Shown: positions 15,674-19,735 of the stretch, piece after piece | Position numbering within the stretch: position 1 is the stretch's first letter | Layout: each line of letters starts with the position of its first letter | Origin: an uncultured Clostridia bacterium | GTDB lineage: Bacteria; Bacillota; Clostridia; Oscillospirales; Ruminococcaceae | Reading direction: 5' to 3' | Assembly (NCBI GenBank): GCA_944388825.1 | Contig: CALXKG010000205.1 | Span: 1 to 19,735 of the forward strand | DNA length: 19,735 nt | The notes under the pieces: model-generated | Databases searched by the model: none | Seen by the model: only the letters and a program-made list of their open reading frames with translations | What the model was told of the DNA's origin: nothing | Position numbers and translations under genes: made by a program

Positions 15674-15711
15674 GGGGCGCAGGGCCGCGCTCCCGGACTC
15701 CCGGTTTTTTT
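15674..15711 (+). terminator. Possible terminator of phoP-phoR
   Basis: Imperfect GC-rich pairing (GGGGCGC near 15675 with GCGCTCCC near 15687, one bulge) is followed by a seven-T run at 15705-15711. The stem is poor, so termination may be partial. The tRNA promoter starts 22 bases later. Confidence 0.4.
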
Positions 15712-15732
15712 GAAAAAAGATGGAAAAAGGGG

Positions 15733-15761
15733 TTGACAAATCGCCCTTCATCCGCTATAAT
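15733..15761 (+). promoter_or_regulatory. Consensus promoter of the tRNA-Pro gene
   Basis: Perfect TTGACA (15733-15738) and TATAAT (15756-15761) with a 17-base spacer. Transcription should begin near 15768, leaving about 30 bases of leader with a small hairpin (GACGCG at 15772 with CGCGTC at 15787). Confidence 0.95.
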
Positions 15762-15797
15762 AAGTAACGTTGACGCGAGAAAACACCGCGTCACGAT

Positions 15798-15874
15798 CGG
15801 GGTGTAGCGCAGTTTGGTAGCGTGCATGGTTCGGGTCCATGAGGCCACGAGTTCGAGTCTCGTCACTCCGACCA
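15798..15874 (+). tRNA. tRNA-Pro, anticodon CGG, CCA encoded
   Basis: A full cloverleaf can be drawn. The acceptor arm CGGGGTG/CACTCCG contains one G-U pair. The D-arm is GCGC/GCGT. The anticodon stem CATGG/CCATG encloses loop TTCGGGT, giving anticodon CGG at 15832-15834. The T-arm is ACGAG/CTCGT with loop TTCGAGT. Discriminator A is followed by genomically encoded CCA (15872-15874). It reads proline CCG codons, in keeping with the high GC. It is a single-gene unit between its own promoter and terminator. Confidence 0.96.
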
Positions 15875-15880
15875 CCAAAG

Positions 15881-15914
15881 ATCCGCAGGATAAAAAGTCC
15901 TGCGGATTTTTTTA
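15881..15914 (+). terminator. Intrinsic terminator of the tRNA-Pro unit
   Basis: ATCCGCAGGA (15881-15890) pairs perfectly with TCCTGCGGAT (15898-15907), followed by a run of seven T to 15913. Confidence 0.95.
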
Positions 15915-15926
15915 TATCTGGACGCG

Positions 15927-15964
15927 GAAAAGACGGATGGGAGGCGCCTCCCATCCGTCTTTTC
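15927..15964. terminator. Perfect 38-bp palindrome, bidirectional terminator-like
   Basis: Nineteen bases on each side of 15945/15946 are exact inverted copies, GC-rich in the centre with AAAA/TTTT at the flanks. It can terminate both ways. On the minus strand it sits just past the end of the licC remnant (15966), as if it were the old terminator of that copy. Confidence 0.75.
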
Positions 15965-15965
15965 G

Positions 15966-16056
15966 TTATGTCGGTATCCGGTAGGCGGGATCGAGGGCCA
16001 TCAGTTCCGACAGGGTGTCGATCTCCGGAATATTCCCCTCTTTACAGAGCCGCGGC
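15966..16056 (-). pseudogene. Decayed duplicate of the 3' end of the licC-like gene
   Basis: Positions 15975-16057 match 16121-16203, the end of the neighbouring nucleotidyltransferase gene, with 10 mismatches in 83 bases and no gap (about 88% identity). Read on the minus strand the frame is kept and encodes PRLCKEGNIPEIDTLSEL and on to DPAYRIPT before TAA at 15968-15966. The intact gene has PRPCKEGDILEIDTLSEL and on to DPAYRIAEG. No start, promoter or ribosome site belongs to the fragment, and it begins right after the terminator of the intact gene. It is best explained as the remnant of a tandem or paralogous copy whose 5' part was deleted. Confidence 0.8.
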
Positions 16057-16061
16057 TTAAG

Positions 16062-16101
16062 AAAAAACGGTTCATTCCCCCGGCTCTGCCGGGGGAATGA
16101 A
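16062..16101 (-). terminator. Intrinsic terminator of the licC-like gene
   Basis: On the minus strand a perfect 14-bp stem (16101-16088 with 16084-16071, loop of three) is followed by CC, one G and six T (down to 16062). It lies 7 bases after the stop codon of the minus-strand gene. Confidence 0.92.
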
Positions 16102-16108
16102 TCCGCCC

Positions 16109-17023
16109 TTACCCCTCCGCTATCCGGTAAGCGGGGTCGAGGGCCACCAGTTCGGACAGGGTGTCGATCTCCAGGATATCCCCCTCCTTACAGGGCCGCG
16201 GTTCGATATAAAATTGGTCGTTGTAGTGGGTCAGCGGGACGTCGTCCCAGTAGCACTGCTTGCCGCCGGGGGAATGAAACAGCTCCGGCAGCAGCCGTGC
16301 CATCTTTTCCCCGTCTTCTTCCGTCCAGTAGGTGATGTCGTACATATGGTAGCAGTCGGTGCCGCCGACCTTCATGCCGGTCACCCGCCCGTTTTTGACG
16401 ATGAGCCGCCAGTCGTCGGTCTTGTCCATGTGGACGCCGAGGTAGCTGGCGCAGTATTCATAGGGCCGGATGAGGGCGGGGTTTTGCAGGTAGAGGTCGG
16501 AGTCCAGCACATAGGCGTTCCCGAACAGGTCTTTCACTTTCATCGCCGAGGAGATGTTGTTCATTTCCCGATAGTCGGGGTTTTCGACAAAACGGATGGT
16601 GGGGTATTTTTTCAAGAGCGCGTCAAACTGCTCCCCCAGATACCCCCGGACGATGGTGATGTCGGTGATGCCCGCGGCCGTGAGCGCGTCCAGCGTCGTC
16701 TCGATCAGCGGGCGGCCATGGATGCGGATCATCGCCTTCGGGGTGTTCAGCGTGACCGGCATCAGCCGGCTGCCGAACCCGGCGGCCAGGATGACCGCCC
16801 GCCGGACTTTATAGGGCGCAAGCGCTTCCAGCCCCGCCTCCGTCACCCGGTATTCCCCGTCCGCAAACGCCGCCCAGCCCTTCCGGACGGCGGAGAGCAG
16901 CTGCTGGTTGACCGTCCCCAGCGACAGGCCGGTCAGGGCCGCGACCGCCCGCTGGCTCGCCGCCCGGCCTGGGTTATAGAGCAGGGTGGTCAGCAGGTCG
17001 AATTCCTTTCTTGTCAGCGGCAT
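16109..17023 (-). CDS. Winged-helix/LicC-like phosphocholine cytidylyltransferase fusion
   Basis: The 304-residue protein joins a MarR-like winged helix (about 1-68, with SQRAVAALTGLSLGTVNQQLLSAVRKG as the recognition helix region) to a nucleotidyltransferase domain (about 74-298). The latter has the NTP-binding signature AVILAAGFGSRLMPVTLNTP (76-95), the metal-binding LDSD (173-176), YWDDV (258-262) and EID (285-287), a pattern close to LicC. LicC makes CDP-choline from CTP and phosphocholine for decorating surface polymers. Another sugar or aminoalcohol phosphate cannot be excluded. The frame opens at a TTG at 17041, but that codon overlaps the ribosome site GAAAGGAG, so ATG 17023 is the start. 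The winged helix may sense or regulate; this is inference. Confidence 0.85.
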   Translation of the reverse strand: MPLTRKEFDLLTTLLYNPGRAASQRAVAALTGLSLGTVNQQLLSAVRKGWAAFADGEYRVTEAGLEALAPYKVRRAVILAAGFGSRLMPVTLNTPKAMIRIHGRPLIETTLDALTAAGITDITIVRGYLGEQFDALLKKYPTIRFVENPDYREMNNISSAMKVKDLFGNAYVLDSDLYLQNPALIRPYEYCASYLGVHMDKTDDWRLIVKNGRVTGMKVGGTDCYHMYDITYWTEEDGEKMARLLPELFHSPGGKQCYWDDVPLTHYNDQFYIEPRPCKEGDILEIDTLSELVALDPAYRIAEG

Positions 17024-17055
17024 GAAAAACGCTCCTTTCAATGTTCATATCCTGT

Positions 17056-17084
17056 ATTATAGCATAAACCGCTGAACGCCGCAA
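17056..17084 (-). promoter_or_regulatory. Promoter of the licC-like gene
   Basis: On the minus strand -35 TTGCGG (17084-17079) and a perfect -10 TATAAT (17061-17056) are spaced by 17 bases. Transcription should start about 26 bases before the ATG at 17023. Confidence 0.9.
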
Positions 17085-17188
17085 GGGGGATACGGCGGGC
17101 TATGCGGAAACCGTTCCCCGCCCGGACGATGCGGCCGCCCCATATTCCACTTTTTCACAATTTATCCCCAGAATTTTCCTCTTTTCCC

Positions 17189-17217
17189 TTGAACTTCCCG
17201 GGGGGTTGTGGTATAAT
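17189..17217 (+). promoter_or_regulatory. Extended -10 promoter of nrdR
   Basis: TTGAAC (17189-17194), 17 bases, then TATAAT (17212-17217) preceded by TG at 17209-17210 (TGGTATAAT). The leader is about 30 bases and ends in GGAGGAGG (17240-17247). Confidence 0.85.
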
Positions 17218-17254
17218 TTTATCAGAGAAACCAGACTTTGGAGGAGGACTGCCT

Positions 17255-17710
17255 GTGAAATGTCCCTATTGCGGCTACGGCGAGAGCAAGGTGATTGATT
17301 CCCGCCCGACCGAGGACGACGAGAAGATCCGCCGCCGGCGGGAGTGCCTCTCCTGCGGGCAACGGTTTACCACATACGAGTTTGTGGAATCGACCCCGCT
17401 TATGGTGGTCAAGAAGGACAAGTCCAGGCAGCTGTTCGACCGGGAAAAGCTGCTGCGCGGCCTTGTCCGGGCCTGTGACAAACGCCCGGTGTCCGCCGGG
17501 GAGCTGGACGGGATCGTCAACCGGATCGAGCAGACCTATTTAAACCGGATGGTGCGGGAAGTCTCTTCCGAGGAACTGGGGGAGGCCGTGCTGCTGGAAC
17601 TGAAAAAGCTGGATAAGGTCGCCTATATCCGCTTTGCGTCGGTCTACCGGGATTTTTCCGACGTCGAGACCTTTGTGCAGGAACTTTTAAAGCTCCAGCA
17701 GGAGGAATAA
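17255..17710 (+). CDS. nrdR: Transcriptional repressor NrdR
   Basis: The 151-residue protein starts with a zinc ribbon (Cys3, Cys6, Cys31, Cys34 in CPYC and CLSC, with SKVIDSRP and RRRRECLSCGQRFTTYE). An ATP-cone domain (about 46-136) follows, from VVKKDKSRQLFDREKLLRGL to VAYIRFASVYRDF. It senses ATP/dATP and represses ribonucleotide reductase genes by binding NrdR boxes. The start is GTG 17255, favoured by GGAGGAGG eight bases upstream and by the usual protein length. No nrd genes and no clear NrdR-box pair were seen in this window. It is transcribed alone and away from the licC-like gene. Confidence 0.96.
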   Translation: MKCPYCGYGESKVIDSRPTEDDEKIRRRRECLSCGQRFTTYEFVESTPLMVVKKDKSRQLFDREKLLRGLVRACDKRPVSAGELDGIVNRIEQTYLNRMVREVSSEELGEAVLLELKKLDKVAYIRFASVYRDFSDVETFVQELLKLQQEE

Positions 17711-17973
17711 ATTGCGTCCCCGCCGCGTATAACCGGGTTGTGCCCGGGGGCGGAAATCGAAAAGTGACGGCCGGGCGACGGCGGGGTGAACATTCCCGGG
17801 AATTTTTTCCCTGCGGATGCAACTTTTTGCCAGCCTGGGACGTATTACTAATGAAAGCAGAAAACCCCCGGCGCGGGCCGCTTAAGTTGGGGAGAAGGCC
17901 CGCTGATTCTGGCGGAGGTGATGTCACGTTGCGTGAAGATATACAAAAAAACGGGACGTTTTGTTGCGCATTC
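17711..17973. other. Structured intergenic region with no convincing gene
   Basis: It holds a two-tier hairpin just after nrdR (CCGCC 17720-17724 with GGCGG 17749-17753, enclosing CCGGG/CCCGG), a 12-bp palindrome near 17792 (ATTCCCGGGAAT) followed by six T, and a 7-bp hairpin (GCGGGCC 17873 with GGCCCGC 17897). A perfect 9-base Shine-Dalgarno match GGAGGTGAT (17914-17922) precedes a TTG-started frame of 49 codons (17929-18078) that runs through the next promoter. I recognise no riboswitch class here. Confidence 0.5.
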
Positions 17974-18002
17974 TTGACAAAATCTGACAGTAATGTTACA
18001 AT
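17974..18002 (+). promoter_or_regulatory. Strong promoter of the choline-binding-repeat protein gene
   Basis: Perfect TTGACA (17974-17979) and TACAAT (17997-18002) with 17-base spacing and an extended TGT before the -10. The leader is about 80 bases and can fold a CGGCGG/CCGCCG stem. Confidence 0.9.
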
Positions 18003-18092
18003 CAAGGTACGGCGGAGAATGGCTTCCCGTGTCCTGCCGCCGGACTTTTGGGGAAAAATGGATACGGAAATGGATTAAGGAGTGAAATGACG

Positions 18093-19430
18093 ATGAAAGC
18101 AATCTGGAAGAAACTGATCGCCATCGCGTTCTGCGCGACGACCGCCGCGTCGATGCTCAGCGTCGGCGTTTCCGCGGCCAACCCGGTCAACCCGAACCTC
18201 ATCGAACTGGGGATGTTCGCCGAGAGCAGCAAATCTGTAGAGATCGAGGACGAATATGAGAGCTACGGCTCCGTCTACGTCGCGATGAAGTCTGAAAACT
18301 GGAACAACGGCGACGTCAAGGTGGACGTCACCTTCCCGCGGGGCATCTCCAAAAAGTCGGTCAAATACGACTGGTACGGCGACTGCGACCATAAGGACGG
18401 CAACACCGCCAAGGTTGACGCCCGCGGCTATTACTCGATCGGCTGCAATGTGACCGTCAGCGTCACCTATAAGAACTGGCGCAACCGCGAAGTGACCGTC
18501 ACCGAGACCATCCGCGTTTCGGTCAGAGGCTATGCGTGGGACAATGAACGGGACGCCACCCAGGCGCACGACAAATATTCCTACGACGACAGCAAGGGCG
18601 GCTACTACGACGACAAGTGGTACGATCGGGACGACTGGGACCGCGATAAGGTTTACTGGTACGACGGCTACTACTATTACTATGCGGGCGGCCGCTGGCA
18701 CGCGACCACCAGCTATCCCGGCCTGCCTTCCTACGGGCCTTCCTACGGGCCTTCCTACAGGCCTTCCTACAGCAAATCCTACGAGGTCAGCTGGGACGGG
18801 GATTCCTTCTATTATAACGGCAAAGTGCAGCTGCCTTCTGCCTATGTCACGATCGGCGGCAAGACCATCGAGCTGGATGTCAAGCTGATCTCTGGCGACG
18901 GCAAGTCGGTCGGCCGGCACCGCGTCCGCGCGTCGCTGCCTTCCCGCTACAGCCGCTATGACATCACCGGCACCACCTTCTACTACGAGATCAAAGAGGC
19001 GCAGAAAGAGGGCTTTGTCACCGAGAACGGCAATACCTACTACTATGAGAACGGCCGCAAAGTCACCGGCTGGAAGACCATCAAGGGGACCCAGTATTAC
19101 TTCTTAAACGACGGCTCTGCCGCGGACGGCTGGGTGAAGGAAGGCCCCGCCGACTGGTATTACTTCAGCGGCGGCCAGATGGTGACCGGCTGGATCAATG
19201 ACAACGGCACCACCTATTACTGCTACGGCAACGGCAAGAAGTGCCATGGCCGTTGGCATGAGATCGGCGGCAACTGGTACTACTTCTCCGAGTCCGGCGC
19301 GATGCAGACTTCCCGCTGGATCCTCGACAAGGGCAAGTGGTACTATGTCGCGGGCGACGGCCGGATGGCCCGCAACACCACCGTCCCCGGCGGCTATAAG
19401 GTCGACGGAAACGGCGTATGGGTCAAGTGA
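18093..19430 (+). CDS. Secreted protein with C-terminal choline/cell-wall-binding repeats
   Basis: The 445-residue protein has a Sec signal peptide (MKAIWKKLIAIAF, cleavage near VSA28). Next comes a beta-rich domain (about 34-148) with Cys98 and Cys118, then an acidic, Tyr- and Trp-rich stretch (147-205) including GYYYYY. A short YGPS/YRPS repeat (213-227) and a second small beta domain (230-300) follow. From about 307 there are six roughly 20-residue repeats of the choline/cell-wall-binding type, with cores such as NTYYYENGRKVTGW, TQYYFLNDGSAADGW and NWYYFSESGAMQT. The repeats should dock the protein on phosphocholine-bearing or other wall glycans. The N-terminal domains are unrecognised and no catalytic motif is seen. 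ATG 18093 has AAGGAG 10 bases upstream. ATG 18087, 4 bases after it, is possible. Confidence 0.87.
   Translation: MKAIWKKLIAIAFCATTAASMLSVGVSAANPVNPNLIELGMFAESSKSVEIEDEYESYGSVYVAMKSENWNNGDVKVDVTFPRGISKKSVKYDWYGDCDHKDGNTAKVDARGYYSIGCNVTVSVTYKNWRNREVTVTETIRVSVRGYAWDNERDATQAHDKYSYDDSKGGYYDDKWYDRDDWDRDKVYWYDGYYYYYAGGRWHATTSYPGLPSYGPSYGPSYRPSYSKSYEVSWDGDSFYYNGKVQLPSAYVTIGGKTIELDVKLISGDGKSVGRHRVRASLPSRYSRYDITGTTFYYEIKEAQKEGFVTENGNTYYYENGRKVTGWKTIKGTQYYFLNDGSAADGWVKEGPADWYYFSGGQMVTGWINDNGTTYYCYGNGKKCHGRWHEIGGNWYYFSESGAMQTSRWILDKGKWYYVAGDGRMARNTTVPGGYKVDGNGVWVK
18726..18773 (+). repeat. Four tandem 12-bp units inside the wall-binding gene
   Basis: Units CCTTCCTACGGG (18726, 18738), CCTTCCTACAGG (18750) and CCTTCCTACAGC (18762) follow each other without spacers. 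They encode the PSYG/PSYR/PSYS run. Near-identity at DNA level points to recent slippage-type expansion, and copy number may vary between strains. Confidence 0.9.
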
Positions 19431-19452
19431 TCTGCCCGTACGGAAGATAACG

Positions 19453-19495
19453 GCATAATAAAACCCCCGCTTCCTGCCGGAGGCGGGGGTTATGC
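19453..19495. terminator. Terminator after the wall-binding gene, also readable from the right
   Basis: AACCCCCGC (19462-19470) pairs with GCGGGGGTT (19483-19491), and GCATA/TATGC extends the ends. The T-run is weak on the plus strand (TATTCC) but good on the minus strand (TTTTATTATG), so it may end transcripts from both sides. Confidence 0.75.
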
Positions 19496-19520
19496 TATTC
19501 CCTGAAAACGTTTAAGCGAT

Positions 19521-19554
19521 CCGAAAAAGGCCGGCCTCCTGCGGGAGGCCGGCT
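19521..19554 (-). terminator. Minus-strand terminator for a transcript entering from the right
   Basis: GCCGGCCTCC (19530-19539) pairs perfectly with GGAGGCCGGC (19544-19553) on a TGCG loop. Read on the minus strand, the stem is followed by CTTTTTCGG. No minus-strand gene ends in the window, so it should serve a gene or RNA beginning at or beyond the right edge. Confidence 0.75.
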
Positions 19555-19735
19555 CAGCTTGTCGAATAAGTCCTGCTGAAACAGAAAAATAACTTTCCGA
19601 CGCGCTCTAAAAATTAAATCACATTTTTTCCGGCGGCATGTACGGCGGAAAAAATACCTTGATCGGGACAAGTGTCGACCGTAGGGAGGCATGCAGTCCC
19701 GATGTTATCTGTCGAAAAACTTGTTTTTCGACAGT
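19555..19735. other. Gene-free right end with stacked inverted repeats
   Basis: No credible frame is present. It contains a 9-bp T/A-rich inverted repeat (TTTTTTCCG 19624-19632 with CGGAAAAAA 19646-19654) and an 8-bp pair (ATCGGGAC 19662-19669 with GTCCCGAT 19696-19703). A 12-bp arm CTGTCGAAAAAC (19709-19720) is mirrored at 19723-19734. The motif TGTCGA occurs at 19560, 19673 and 19710. It could be an untranslated RNA on the minus strand, a dispersed repeat or an operator cluster. Confidence 0.55.

Noticed and set aside
17162..17170. TTATCCCCA, one base from a DnaA box, before nrdR
   Set aside because: It is a single site with no cluster, no AT-rich unwinding region and no origin genes.
17711..17850. 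A c-di-AMP (ydaO) or other riboswitch before the wall-binding gene
   Set aside because: A GGGGTGAA string recalled ydaO, but the other conserved segments are missing, and a strong promoter lies downstream of the region, so it would not be in that gene's leader.
17740..18078. A 112-codon plus-strand frame between nrdR and the wall-binding gene
   Set aside because: It spans hairpins and the TTGACA/TACAAT promoter, and its composition is unlike that of a protein. The perfect Shine-Dalgarno inside it is reported separately as a finding.
18711..18773. Short tandem repeats as a CRISPR array
   Set aside because: The 12-bp units are contiguous with no spacers and lie within a coding frame.
8594..19510. 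The 13-mer TTCCCTGAAAACG present in two intergenic regions (8594-8606 and 19498-19510)
   Set aside because: In a window of this size a few shared 13-mers are expected by chance, and the flanks do not match.

Overview
The window is GC-rich (roughly 60%), with A/G-rich Shine-Dalgarno sites, sigma-A type promoters, a two-subunit indolepyruvate:ferredoxin oxidoreductase and a phosphocholine/choline-binding pair. These suggest an anaerobic, high-GC, low-motility gut-type Clostridia (an Oscillospiraceae/Ruminococcaceae-like Firmicute). The taxonomic call is an inference from gene content and style, not a database match.

Layout. (1) 1-4423, plus strand: the 3' end of an unrecognised gene, a cytoplasmic-looking sulfatase, an EstA-like esterase and a MATE-family exporter, each separated by hairpins. 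(2) 4433-8450, minus strand: an operon acyl/aryl-CoA ligase - iorA - iorB with a near-consensus promoter at 8537-8565 and 8-bp tandem repeats in its leader. It is convergent with the MATE gene across a bidirectional terminator. (3) 8451-8966: a divergent regulatory region with several TTTACA-type (PhoP/Pho-box-like) repeats. (4) 8967-13388, plus strand: a complete high-affinity phosphate operon pstS-pstC-pstA-pstB-phoU. The PstS has its two halves in swapped order. (5) 13440-15673: a TTTACA-N5-TTTACA box, a promoter and a phoP-phoR type two-component system. (6) 15733-15914: a tRNA-Pro(CGG) unit with a perfect promoter and terminator. (7) 15927-17084, minus strand: a LicC-like nucleotidyltransferase fused to an N-terminal winged helix, followed by a terminator and then a decayed 3'-end copy of the same gene. 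(8) 17189-17710: nrdR. (9) 17711-19495: a structured intergenic region, then a strongly promoted secreted protein with C-terminal choline/cell-wall-binding repeats. (10) 19496-19735: no gene, but several hairpins including a minus-strand terminator and a large palindrome.

How the genes fit together. Regions 3-5 form a self-contained phosphate-starvation module: sensor kinase and regulator, their putative operators, the ABC importer and the PhoU brake. The ligase-IorAB operon probably interconverts aryl-2-oxoacids, aryl-acyl-CoA and aryl acids in amino-acid fermentation. It shares its upstream region with pst, and one triple Pho-like box points towards it. The LicC-like enzyme (CDP-choline type chemistry) and the secreted choline-binding-repeat protein plausibly belong to one cell-envelope theme: phosphocholine-decorated surface polymer and a protein that docks on it. 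I found no CRISPR array, insertion sequence, prophage gene or rRNA. The strongest oddities are the permuted PstS, the Pho-like box array, the licC remnant and the palindromic right end.
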